A stretch of 64,000 nt of DNA from Nocardioides allogilvus (lineage in GTDB: Bacteria > Actinomycetota > Actinomycetes > Propionibacteriales > Nocardioidaceae): positions 157,285-221,284 of the forward strand of contig NZ_PZYX01000005.1 in the NCBI RefSeq assembly GCF_003047285.1, written 5' to 3'. Shown in pieces: positions 23,839 to 31,953 of this stretch (the stretch's first letter is position 1; each line of letters opens with the position of its first letter). The notes under the pieces were generated by a model, which had not been told where the DNA came from, ran no database searches, and saw only the letters and a program-made list of their open reading frames with translations. Both the position numbers and the translations under genes were made by a program.

Positions 23839-24738
23839 ATGCTCTCCCCGCTCGACGCCGTCCGCCGGGGCGTCTACATGCCCTACGCGCGGATCCCGTA
23901 CGGCGACATGCTCGACCTCCCCGGACGCGGCGCCACCTACGTCACGGACACACCGGGACCCGAGGCCGACTCCCCCGCGATCCTGCTGCTGCACGCCATC
24001 GGCACGACCGGGCTGCTGAGCTGGTATCCCGCGATCGGACCGCTGTCGCGTCACTTCCGGGTCGTGACGATGGACCAGCGCTGGCACGGACGCGGCATCC
24101 AGTCCGAGGAGTTCTCCCTGGCCGACTGCGCGGACGACGCGGCGGCGGTGATCGAGGTGCTCGGCCTGCGCCACCCGATCGTCGGGGGCTACTCGATGGG
24201 CTCGATCATCGCGCAGCGCGTCTGGCGCCAGCACCCGCACGCGATCGAGGGGCTGGTGCTCGCCGCGACGACCGACTACTTCCGCGCGACACCGTGGGAG
24301 AAGGGCTTCCACGCCTCGATGGGCCTCACCATGCTCGGCCTGCGCGGGCTGTCGCGCTCTCGCACCCTGACCCACGCCGCCCGGCGTACGGCGCGCGCCG
24401 TCGACCTGGCGCCGAGCGACATCCACGAGTGGGCGCTCACGGAGCTGCGCCGTACGAGCCCGTGGGCCGTCGGTCAGGCGCTGGCCGCCCTGGGGCGGCA
24501 CCACACGCGGCCGTGGCTCTCACGCATCGACGTCCCCACCGCCGTCGTGGTGACGCGGCAGGACAAGGTCATCCCGCCGGGCCGTCAGCTCGCCCTGGCC
24601 CGCCGCATCCCGGGCGCGACCGTGCACGACATCGCGGCAGGACATGCGTCGTGCGTGCTCCAGTCGGAGGTGTTCGTGCCGGCCTTCGTGGAGGCGGCCG
24701 TCACCGTCGCGGCCCGGAGGGGCGAGCTGCGTCGGTGA
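23839..24738 (+). CDS. Alpha/beta hydrolase, KstR-regulated, unknown substrate
   Basis: This 299-residue alpha/beta hydrolase has the oxyanion strand LLLHAIGTTGLLSWYP, the nucleophile Ser in GGYSMGSIIAQ and a late histidine in IAAGHASCV; the acid is probably D in VTRQDKVIPPG. The ATG at 23839 starts 12 bases after a perfect KstR operator, whereas the longer upstream frame crosses that operator and the neighbouring gene. Placement suggests an esterase or thioesterase for sterol esters or side-chain CoA intermediates, which is inference. Its 3' end overlaps the convergent WS/DGAT gene by 38 bases. Confidence 0.82.
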   Translation: MLSPLDAVRRGVYMPYARIPYGDMLDLPGRGATYVTDTPGPEADSPAILLLHAIGTTGLLSWYPAIGPLSRHFRVVTMDQRWHGRGIQSEEFSLADCADDAAAVIEVLGLRHPIVGGYSMGSIIAQRVWRQHPHAIEGLVLAATTDYFRATPWEKGFHASMGLTMLGLRGLSRSRTLTHAARRTARAVDLAPSDIHEWALTELRRTSPWAVGQALAALGRHHTRPWLSRIDVPTAVVVTRQDKVIPPGRQLALARRIPGATVHDIAAGHASCVLQSEVFVPAFVEAAVTVAARRGELRR

Positions 24739-26125
24739 GCTCCTTGAGCGCAGCGAGCTCGGCCGGGAAGCGCCGAGCGAGGTCGTCGACGTCGGCCACG
24801 GACTCGCGGCAGGCGATCACCCCGACCTGCATCTCGCCGTTGTTGCTCATCACGGTGATGTTGAGCCCCGCGCCGTGGAAGACCGGCCCGAAGGCGAACA
24901 TGCCCTCGATGCGGGCGCCGACGAAGTAGAGCGGCACCGGCGGGCCGGGCACGTTGGACACGACGAGGTTGTGCACGACCGGGTGCTTCTCGGCGAGCCG
25001 GAGGCCGGCGTAGGCCCTCATGGCCAGGCCGAACGTGTTGGGCGACGCGAACTCCGCCCAGTCCTGCAGCGCGTCGGCGCTGATCGCCTTCTGGTGGTCC
25101 TTGGCGTGCCGGTTGGCTGCGGTCAGCTGCTCGAGCCGCTCGAGCGGGTCCTCGAGGTCGGTGCCGAGCCGCGCGAACAGGGCGGAGACCTTGTTGGCGC
25201 CCTTCTCGCGCTTCGACACCGAGCGCACCGAGACCGGCACGGTGGCCAGCAGCGAGGTGGCGGGCAGCTCGCCGCGGTCCGCGAGGTAGGAACGCAGCGC
25301 GCCTCCGGTCACGGCCATGACCACGTCGTTGACCGTCGAGCCGGTGGCCTCCTTGACCGCCTTGATGTCGTCCAGGCTCATCGTCGACATCGCGATGGCG
25401 CGGTGGCCGGTGATGGTGCCGTTGAAGGAGGTGCGCGGCGCGGAGAACGGCGCGGCCATCGCCGTACCCCTCCTGGCGCGGTTGAGGGAACCGGCGACCA
25501 TCTGCGTCGAGGGGGTGATCAACCGCGGGATCGAGAGCGGGCGGGTCACCTGGTTGACGAGTCCGCGACCGAAGAGGCCGAGGTCGCTGGGCGCGTGGCC
25601 GTAGGTGCCCTTGCCGCCGATGCCGAGGGGTTCGGAGCCGGCCTCGAGGCTGGTGAGGTGGGAGAGCAGGTTGCTGCCGGAGACGCCGTCGACCGTGGCG
25701 TGGTGCATCTTGGTGAAGATCGCGACGCGGTCGTCGGCGCAGCCCTCGATCACCCACATCTCCCACAGCGGGCGCGAGCGGTCGAGCGGCATCCCGGCGA
25801 GGTGGCCGAGGAGCTCGGTGAGCTCGGTGTCCCCGCCCGGTTGGGGCAGACCGAGGCGGTGGACGTGCCGGTCGATGTCGAAGTCCTGGTCCTGCACCCA
25901 CACGGGGTGGTCGAGGCGCATCGGCACCTTCTTCAGCTTGCGCGTGAAGTGCGCGACGTCGCGCACGCGCTCGTCGATGCCGGCGCGCATCGCCGCGAAG
26001 GAGTAGCCGTCGGGGATGGTGGCCGGGTCGACCATGACCAGGCCGCAGACGTGCATGAGCTGGGCCGGCGACTCGAGGTAGAGGAAGCTGGCATCGAGGC
26101 CCGAGAGGCGATCCATGGTCGGCAT
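24701..26125 (-). CDS. Wax ester synthase / diacylglycerol acyltransferase (WS/DGAT)
   Basis: This 474-residue protein has the WS/DGAT architecture. The MDRLSGLDASFLYLE opening and condensation motif HHATVDG (H141, H142, D146) are followed by NDVVMAVTGGALR and a C-terminal FGPVFHGAGLNITVMSN. Such enzymes esterify acyl-CoA to diacylglycerol or fatty alcohols for storage lipids, at the membrane or lipid-droplet surface. A near-match KstR site lies 15 bases upstream of its start, shared with the divergent esterase. That hints at co-control of steroid catabolism and lipid storage. The acceptor preference is unknown. Confidence 0.9.
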   Translation of the reverse strand: MPTMDRLSGLDASFLYLESPAQLMHVCGLVMVDPATIPDGYSFAAMRAGIDERVRDVAHFTRKLKKVPMRLDHPVWVQDQDFDIDRHVHRLGLPQPGGDTELTELLGHLAGMPLDRSRPLWEMWVIEGCADDRVAIFTKMHHATVDGVSGSNLLSHLTSLEAGSEPLGIGGKGTYGHAPSDLGLFGRGLVNQVTRPLSIPRLITPSTQMVAGSLNRARRGTAMAAPFSAPRTSFNGTITGHRAIAMSTMSLDDIKAVKEATGSTVNDVVMAVTGGALRSYLADRGELPATSLLATVPVSVRSVSKREKGANKVSALFARLGTDLEDPLERLEQLTAANRHAKDHQKAISADALQDWAEFASPNTFGLAMRAYAGLRLAEKHPVVHNLVVSNVPGPPVPLYFVGARIEGMFAFGPVFHGAGLNITVMSNNGEMQVGVIACRESVADVDDLARRFPAELAALKELTDAARPSGPRR

Positions 26126-26139
26126 GTCGTGACAACGAC

Positions 26140-26153
26140 GTGAACACGTTCTA
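26140..26153. promoter_or_regulatory. KstR-like operator, one mismatch, between WS/DGAT and LipC-like esterase
   Basis: GTGAACACGTTCTA matches the KstR consensus at seven of eight fixed positions; the first T is G. It lies between two divergent lipid genes. The core AACACGTT is the same as in the exact site at 43921-43934. Confidence 0.6.
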
Positions 26154-26184
26154 GTTCCGGGCCTGTGACGGATACCATCGGTAC

Positions 26185-27480
26185 GTGAGCTATCTGCGAC
26201 GCCAGGCCATCGTGGCCGCCCTGACCGCCAACGCCCTGCGACCCGTGACGGGACCGCGTGCCGGCGTCCCCGCCTTCTTCGCGGGCTGGCTCTTCGGTGA
26301 GCTGGCCCCCCAGATGCTGACCCTCACGGCGGTCGACTCGGCGGCCCAGCTGCGTCCCACGAAGCGCTCGGGCGCCCGCACCCGGGTCGGCCTCGGCCTG
26401 GCGGCGGCGAGCACGGCCGGGCTGGCGCACATCATCCGGCAGTCCCAGCAGGTCAAGGACCAGGTCGAGGACGCGCTCGTGGAGGGCCTCGGCGTCGACT
26501 ACGTCGAGCAGCTCGACGCCGCGCCCACCCCGGCCGACCTGGCGACGCCATGGCGCAAGCTCGTCAACCCGTTCCGCTTCACGGACCGGGCGGTCCGGGT
26601 CGAGAAGGACATCGCCTACGCCGAGTTCGGCCGTCGCTCCATGCTCGACATCTACCGACCGGCGGCGGGCGAGCAGCTCGCCGGCGCACCCGTGCTCCTC
26701 CAGGTCCACGGCGGTGGTTGGACGATCGGCACCAAGGACCAGCAGGGCATCCCGCTGATGCAGCACATGGCCCAGCGCGGGTGGGTGTGCGTGGCGATCA
26801 ACTACCGCCTCGCGCCGCGCGATCCCTTCCCCGCGCACGTCATCGACGTGAAGCGCTCGATCGCCTGGATCAAGGAGCACATCGCCGAGTACGGCGGCAA
26901 CCCCGACTACATCGTCATCACCGGCGGCTCGGCCGGCGGCCACCTGTGTGCGCTGGTCGCGGTCACGCCCAACGCCAAGGAGTGGCAGCCCGGCTTCGAG
27001 GACGCCGACACGAGCGTCCAGGCCGCGGTGCCCCACTACGGCGTCTACGACCTCGCCGGCTCGACCGGCCTGCGCAGCGCGAAGGCCATGCGCGACGGCT
27101 TCCTCGCACCGCGGGTCTTCAAGACGACGTGGGAGGACGACCCGGACGCCTTCGAGGCGGCCTCGCCCCTCCTGCGCCTCGACGGCGACGAGCCCGACTT
27201 CTTCGTGATCCACGGCGCGAGCGACACGCTCGTCGACGTCGGCCAGGCCCGCGCGTTCGTCGAGAAGCTGCGCCGTGTCTCGACGAAGTCCGTCGTCTAT
27301 GCCGAGCTGCCCGGCGCGCAGCACGCCTTCGACATCTTCCCCTCGATCCGCTCGGCCCACGTCGTCCGCGGCATCGAGCGCTACCTCGGGTGGCACTGGA
27401 ACAGCTGGCGAGCCGGTCTCCCCGTCGACCACGAGGTCGACGACACGGTCACATCCGACACGGCTGGTCCGTCAACGTGA
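26185..27480 (+). CDS. LipC-like carboxylesterase (hormone-sensitive lipase-type alpha/beta hydrolase)
   Basis: This 431-residue protein has an N-terminal hydrophobic or helical region of about 130 residues, then an HSL-type esterase domain. The oxyanion motif HGGGW is at 175-179, the nucleophile is S249 in TGGSAGGH, the acid is probably D in HGASDTLVD, and the histidine is in GAQHAFD. It resembles mycobacterial LipC, a cell-surface esterase. It starts with GTG at 26185, 31 bases after the KstR-like site. Sterol ester or triacylglycerol hydrolysis is plausible from context, but not shown. The sigma factor gene follows after 1 base. Confidence 0.85.
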   Translation: MSYLRRQAIVAALTANALRPVTGPRAGVPAFFAGWLFGELAPQMLTLTAVDSAAQLRPTKRSGARTRVGLGLAAASTAGLAHIIRQSQQVKDQVEDALVEGLGVDYVEQLDAAPTPADLATPWRKLVNPFRFTDRAVRVEKDIAYAEFGRRSMLDIYRPAAGEQLAGAPVLLQVHGGGWTIGTKDQQGIPLMQHMAQRGWVCVAINYRLAPRDPFPAHVIDVKRSIAWIKEHIAEYGGNPDYIVITGGSAGGHLCALVAVTPNAKEWQPGFEDADTSVQAAVPHYGVYDLAGSTGLRSAKAMRDGFLAPRVFKTTWEDDPDAFEAASPLLRLDGDEPDFFVIHGASDTLVDVGQARAFVEKLRRVSTKSVVYAELPGAQHAFDIFPSIRSAHVVRGIERYLGWHWNSWRAGLPVDHEVDDTVTSDTAGPST

Positions 27481-27481
27481 C

Positions 27482-28318
27482 ATGGACACACTCGACAGCT
27501 TCGAAGACCACCGCAGCCACCTGACCGCCGTCGCGACGCGGATCCTCGGTCCCGGCGGTGACGCCGAGGACGCGGTCCAGGAGGCGTGGCTGCGCTACTC
27601 GCGCAGCGACACCTCCGACGTCGACAACCTCCGCGGCTGGCTGACGACGGTCGTGAGCCGCCTCTGCCTCGACCAGCTCCGGTCCCGTACGGCGCGGCGC
27701 GAGGACCTCGTCGACACCCACCTCGAACGGCCGGACACCTCGCCCACGCCCGAGGACGATGCCGTGGTCGCCGAGGCGGTGGGCGGTGCGATGCAGGCAG
27801 TGCTCGACGAGCTGAACCCGCCCGAGCGCGTCGCCTTCGTCCTGCACGACCTGTTCGCGGTCTCCTTCGACGAGATCGCCGAGATGCTCGACCGCTCCCC
27901 CGCCGCCGCCCGCCAGCTCGCCTCCCGAGCCCGACGCCGGATCCGCGGCACCACGCCCGCCACCGCTCCCGGGCGCGAGGTCGTCGACGCCTTCCTCAAG
28001 GCCGCGCGCGCCGGCGAGTTCGACTCCCTGCTCGCGCTCCTCGACCCGTCGGTCGTGCTGCGGGCCGACGCCGCCACGGTCGCCATGGGCGGCCCGGTCC
28101 CGCTGCTCGTCGGCCCCCAGGACGTCGCCAACCGCTTCAACGGCGGCGCCCAGTCCGCGTTCCTCACCATCGTCGACGGGCTCGCGGGCGCTGCGTGGAT
28201 GCTGCGCGGCGAGGCCAAGGTCGTCTTCGACTTCACGATCGTCGACGACTTGATCGTGGCGATCGACATGCTCTCCGACCCCGAGGTGCTCTCAGGGATG
28301 GTGCTCGAGAAGGTGTGA
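27482..28318 (+). CDS. ECF sigma factor with SnoaL-like C-terminal domain (SigJ/ECF41 type)
   Basis: This 278-residue sigma factor has sigma2 (GDAEDAVQEAWLRY, about residues 25-40) and sigma4 (LDELNPPERVAFVLHDLFAV, FDEIAEMLDRSPAAARQLASRARRR in part). About 110 C-terminal residues form a SnoaL-like domain (VVDAFLKAARAGEFDSLLALL). ECF41-type factors are controlled by this fused domain rather than by a classic anti-sigma. I chose the ATG at 27482, one base after the esterase stop; the upstream extension is out of homology. Target promoters are unknown. Its tail overlaps the convergent sigma gene by 27 bases. Confidence 0.88.
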   Translation: MDTLDSFEDHRSHLTAVATRILGPGGDAEDAVQEAWLRYSRSDTSDVDNLRGWLTTVVSRLCLDQLRSRTARREDLVDTHLERPDTSPTPEDDAVVAEAVGGAMQAVLDELNPPERVAFVLHDLFAVSFDEIAEMLDRSPAAARQLASRARRRIRGTTPATAPGREVVDAFLKAARAGEFDSLLALLDPSVVLRADAATVAMGGPVPLLVGPQDVANRFNGGAQSAFLTIVDGLAGAAWMLRGEAKVVFDFTIVDDLIVAIDMLSDPEVLSGMVLEKV

Positions 28319-28828
28319 GGAGCTGCCCTCCTCGACCAGGGCCCGCACGGCCGGGTCAGCAGCCAGGGCCATCCGTGCCCTGTGCAGGCGCACCCGCGCC
28401 GTACCGGCACGCACACCCAGGGCTGTCGCCAGCTCGGCAGGCGTCAGGCGCTCCCACTCGATGAGCCGCAGGACCTCCTGGTGGCCGGGCGACAGCCGGC
28501 CGATCGCGGCCACCATGGTCTCGGTGGTGGTGCTCTGCGCGTCGTCGGGCGTGGCCCCGTCCAGCCGCGCGTGCTCTGCTCCCGCCTCACGCTCCCGCAC
28601 CCTCCGCCGGTGCTCCGCCTGCATCACCTTCGCGGCCGCGCCGAAGAGCCATGCCCGTCGCAGCATCGGTGCGGGGAGGTCCGTACGGCGACGCCATGCG
28701 ATCGCATAGACCTCCGCCGCCACGTTCTCGGCGTCCGAGGCGCCGCGGCGCCGCAGGTAGGCGATGAGGTCGCCGACTGTCGCGCGGTAGAGCTCCTCGA
28801 ACTCCTGCTCCGTCACGGAACGACCCAT
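28292..28828 (-). CDS. ECF-type sigma-70 family factor
   Basis: This 178-residue protein has region 2 (FEELYRATVGDLIAYLRRRG, then AENVAAEVYAIAWRR) and region 4 (LSPGHQEVLRLIEWERLTPA and LGVRAGTARVRLHRAR). The ATG at 28828 starts one base after the stop of the upstream membrane gene. The ribosome-binding site is weak, consistent with translational coupling. It would bind core RNA polymerase and direct it to a small regulon, probably kept inactive by the partner encoded just upstream. The sigma factor family is clear. Target genes are unknown. Confidence 0.85.
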   Translation of the reverse strand: MGRSVTEQEFEELYRATVGDLIAYLRRRGASDAENVAAEVYAIAWRRRTDLPAPMLRRAWLFGAAAKVMQAEHRRRVREREAGAEHARLDGATPDDAQSTTTETMVAAIGRLSPGHQEVLRLIEWERLTPAELATALGVRAGTARVRLHRARMALAADPAVRALVEEGSSSHLLEHHP

Positions 28829-28829
28829 G

Positions 28830-29693
28830 TCACTGGACCCGGAAGGCGGCGGGTACGGCGGCGGGCAGGTCGGGCACCAGCTCGGGGATGCAGCGCGTGT
28901 GCTCTGCGAACGGCCGGCCCATCGCCTCGAGGTCGCGTCCACCCGCAGCCGTGACCACGAGCGGGAGCCAGCCGAACGGGGTGGTGTCGAAGTAGGCCTG
29001 CCGCCGGGTGCTCCCGTGCTCGTCGGTCACCCACATCTTCTTCGGCGTGATCGTCTGGTCGGCGTCGACGTCCGTGATGGCCGGCCAGGACGGGGCCCCT
29101 TCGATGACCTCGATCGCCGCGGCGCGGGCGCTGTCGTCGCCCGCTGTCGTGGCCCCGGCCCAGCTGTTCGACCAGGCACACAGGGCCGCGCGAGCCGCCT
29201 CGGCGCGCATGCCTCCGGTGATCTGCACACTGCGCCAGTCCTCATCGCCACGGGACTGCGCGATGCGCATGCTCTCCGCGTCCCGGAGGGCAAACTTCAC
29301 CTGGTCCGCCACCGCGATGTCGCGCGCCTCGTCCGAGGGGAAGGGGATGTCGGCCATCTCCTCGCGGAGGACCTGCTCGTAGTCGGCGCCCCGCGGGTCG
29401 ATCAGCTCGCCCGGTCCGCCCAGCCGGATGCTCTCGGCGTCGGTCTGCTGGACACCCGTCCGCGCGTGCCACATGTCCGCTGCGGCGACACCCGAAGCGC
29501 CGAGGACGATCGCCGCCACACCGGCACCCACCGCCATCCGCCGGCGTGATCGTCGCGCGGGCGTGCTCGTCGCCCTGCGTGCGGCGACCAGGTTCCAGAC
29601 CCGATCCACCTCGGCGTCAGCCGGCTCCCCGACCGGCGGTGCTGCCTCGGCGACCAGGCGTGAGTGGTCGTCGGTCCACGACGGGTTGGGCAT
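28830..29693 (-). CDS. Membrane-anchored CU044_5270-like protein, probable anti-sigma partner
   Basis: This 287-residue protein has a basic cytoplasmic N-terminal region of about 55 residues. One membrane helix follows (MAVGAGVAAIVLGASGVAAA, about residues 52-71), then an extracytoplasmic domain of about 215 residues with no recognised motif. Small sigma factors in actinobacteria are often paired with such proteins. I chose the ATG at 29693 because GGAGG lies 5 bases upstream; the ATG at 29720 is an alternative. It precedes the sigma gene by one base, the reverse of the usual sigma-then-anti-sigma order. The anti-sigma role is inferred from pairing only. Confidence 0.65.
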   Translation of the reverse strand: MPNPSWTDDHSRLVAEAAPPVGEPADAEVDRVWNLVAARRATSTPARRSRRRMAVGAGVAAIVLGASGVAAADMWHARTGVQQTDAESIRLGGPGELIDPRGADYEQVLREEMADIPFPSDEARDIAVADQVKFALRDAESMRIAQSRGDEDWRSVQITGGMRAEAARAALCAWSNSWAGATTAGDDSARAAAIEVIEGAPSWPAITDVDADQTITPKKMWVTDEHGSTRRQAYFDTTPFGWLPLVVTAAGGRDLEAMGRPFAEHTRCIPELVPDLPAAVPAAFRVQ

Positions 29694-29757
29694 GGGGTCC
29701 TCCAGCTGGGTCGGCGACATCCTTCACCCGTACATGTCGGCGCGTTACACAGCACGT

Positions 29758-30894
29758 CTAAGAAGCAGCCCCTTCCAGGGCGGCGACCGCGACGGACGGA
29801 CCGGGGAGTTCCCTCCACTCGTCGGCGACAGCGACGCACCGCGCCCGCACAGCTTCGTCGGCGAGGAGCTCGCGGGCGCGTGCCCCGACCTCCTCGGACG
29901 TGACTGTGGCTGCGTCGAGGGTCGCGGCCACGCCCAGCTCAACAGCGCGCATCCCGTTGTGCGGTTGATCCGCGCCGAGCGGCAGAAGCAGGGACGGGAG
30001 TCCGTGGGCGAGCGTGGCCATCAGGCTCCCCGAGCCACCGTGCGAGATGACGAGGTCGACGGCTGGGAGGACCTCTCTCTGCGGCAGGAATCGTTCCACA
30101 CGCACGTGCGTCGGCTGGGGCCCGAGGTCGGCGGGGTCGGTCCCTTCTCCGACGGTCGCCACGACGTCCACATCGAGGTCGGCGAGCCCCGCCAGAAGGC
30201 GCTCGAAGAGGTCCCCCGATGCATGGTTGAAGATGGTGCCCAGAGTGACGTAGATGCCCGGTCGGTCAGCGCGCGCGGACGCCCTGGGCGTGTCGAAGGA
30301 GTTGTACGGAGTCGGCCTCATCGGCAACGGCGACTTCGGACTCCGGAACGAGGGCGCCGCATCGGTGAGCACCAGCCCTGAGGTCAGTCGGGTCAGCGCA
30401 GGGTCCGGTGGCAACCCGTGCTCGGCGCGAAGGGCGTCGAGGCGCGGGGCGACAAGTTCCGGTCGGATCAACAGGCCCGCGGCGAGCACGAGGTGGGTGG
30501 CGACGGGCACGTCGAGAAGCTCGGCGGCAATCGTCGTACCCAGGTCGGTCTCGTCGCGCAGCACGAGGTCGGGCCGGAAAGCGCGGATGACGTCCGGCAT
30601 GGCCAGTGCCATACGACGTGCGCCTCGCTCGGCGAAGTTGTCGGCGAACTCGATCGTAGCCGCGCGAGCATCCATCACCTCGAGTGGCTTGCGGGTCTGG
30701 CTCGGAGGCGCCGGGTCGTGATGCACCATCGGGCTGGTGGCGAAGGCGGTGAACCCGGCATTCTGGATCCGCGGGACCAGACCCCCGGACCCCGCGATCG
30801 CCACCTCATGCCCGGCCGCACGCGCCGCGCGTGCCAGCGGGAGGAGCGGAGCCAGGTGGCCGAGGCCGCCGACGAAGGTGACGAGGAGTCGCAT
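29758..30894 (-). CDS. GT1-family glycosyltransferase (UGT/MGT-like)
   Basis: This 378-residue GT-B glycosyltransferase starts MRLLVTFVGGLGHLAPLLPLA, with an acceptor domain to about residue 200. The donor-binding C-terminal half has VERFLPQREVLPAVDLVISHGGSG and LPLGADQPHNG, the UGT signature region. GT1 enzymes attach nucleotide-activated sugars to small lipophilic acceptors such as macrolides, sterols or phenolics. The gene stands alone beside a degenerate stretch (30895-31321). The acceptor is unknown. A sterol or secondary-metabolite target is possible but unsupported. Confidence 0.85.
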   Translation of the reverse strand: MRLLVTFVGGLGHLAPLLPLARAARAAGHEVAIAGSGGLVPRIQNAGFTAFATSPMVHHDPAPPSQTRKPLEVMDARAATIEFADNFAERGARRMALAMPDVIRAFRPDLVLRDETDLGTTIAAELLDVPVATHLVLAAGLLIRPELVAPRLDALRAEHGLPPDPALTRLTSGLVLTDAAPSFRSPKSPLPMRPTPYNSFDTPRASARADRPGIYVTLGTIFNHASGDLFERLLAGLADLDVDVVATVGEGTDPADLGPQPTHVRVERFLPQREVLPAVDLVISHGGSGSLMATLAHGLPSLLLPLGADQPHNGMRAVELGVAATLDAATVTSEEVGARARELLADEAVRARCVAVADEWRELPGPSVAVAALEGAAS

Positions 30895-31321
30895 GATGTC
30901 TCAGCCTGGAAGGTGCGTTGCGCTCGCGAGTCCGGCAAGTTCTGGGTGAGCCAGGCACGCTGCCACCCTGCGGCGATGTTCGCGCTTGTCCGCGGTCTTG
31001 CCGGTCCCGGGCGGTCCTGCAAGGACGACGACTACGGCCTGGGCGTCGCTCGGCAAGTCGCTCGTATGGTCAATCACCACGACATTGTGAATCGATCTGC
31101 GAGCCGGAGCCCGCGGACATGCCGCTGTGGCGCAGGATGATCGGGCGCACGGCTGCCCTGGGCAAGGAGAGAGCGGCTCGAAGACCCGAAAGGACTCCTG
31201 GAGTTCACGCGGACCAAGGAGATCCTCCTGCGCCGGCCCCAACCCCACCAGCGGTCATAGGGGACATCCGGGGCGGACCTGGCCGCTATGCGTATGCGAC
31301 TCGCCGAGATGAGCCGCTGAG
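30895..31321. other. Gene-poor stretch with short P-loop-containing reading frame
   Basis: No convincing full-length gene lies here. On the minus strand a frame ending at 30901, just 6 bases upstream of the glycosyltransferase start, encodes VVVVLAGPPGTGKTADKREH; this is a genuine-looking Walker A motif followed by sequence unlike any ATPase. On the plus strand, 31141-31260 encodes DPKGLLEFTRTKEILLRR with no start codon. Both look like eroded gene remnants. Base composition here is a little less GC-rich than in the neighbours. Confidence 0.4.
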
Positions 31322-31828
31322 ATGATCCCGTCCATGTCCTCTTCCCAGGTCACCGTGACCGCCCATGCGGCTGGCTCGACAGATGCCATGGCCGAGGCCG
31401 CCTCCATCTGGGCCTCGGCCAAGGCGCGACGTGACGAGGCTCCCGTGCCTGACACTGTCGAAAAGTCCCTGACAGGCATCCGCCATCGGATGGGTATGGA
31501 CGGCGCCACACTCCTGCTCGTCGAGCGGGACGCACAAGCCGTTGCTTTCGCGCTGCTGGCGCCTCGTGACAACGCTGTGGAGGTCTTCTACGTCGCCGTA
31601 CACGCCGATCACTGGGGCGGCGGCCTGGCCACTCACCTGCTCCGGGCCATCGCCGATCACGCCCAGAGAGCCGGTCACAGCACCCTCGAGCTCTGGGTGA
31701 TCGAAGACAACCACCGGGCGATCTCGACGTACGAACGAGCGGGCTGGAACGCGACGGACGAGCTCCAGACCCAGCCGAGCGGGCGGACCGAACGGCGACT
31801 GCGGCGGCATGTCGGTGGTCGCCCCTAG
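31322..31828 (+). CDS. GNAT-family N-acetyltransferase
   Basis: This 168-residue protein has the GNAT fold. The central strand and acetyl-CoA loop are seen in VEVFYVAVHADHWGGGLATHLLRA, followed by LELWVIEDNHRAISTYERAGW, the classic motif B region. It transfers an acetyl group from acetyl-CoA to an amine; the substrate cannot be read from the sequence. Two ATGs (31322 and 31334) are possible starts. It stands alone between degenerate sequence and the DUF222 gene. Confidence 0.82.
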   Translation: MIPSMSSSQVTVTAHAAGSTDAMAEAASIWASAKARRDEAPVPDTVEKSLTGIRHRMGMDGATLLLVERDAQAVAFALLAPRDNAVEVFYVAVHADHWGGGLATHLLRAIADHAQRAGHSTLELWVIEDNHRAISTYERAGWNATDELQTQPSGRTERRLRRHVGGRP

Positions 31829-31953
31829 GGTGGGAAAGGGCACCCCGCGGATGATGGATACGCGCGCGCCTACGTTCCACTACGAGCCGCTGACCTGCAC
31901 AAATATGACGCAAGACTCTTGTTTTCGCATACCAGTTCGATCTAGAATGAGAC

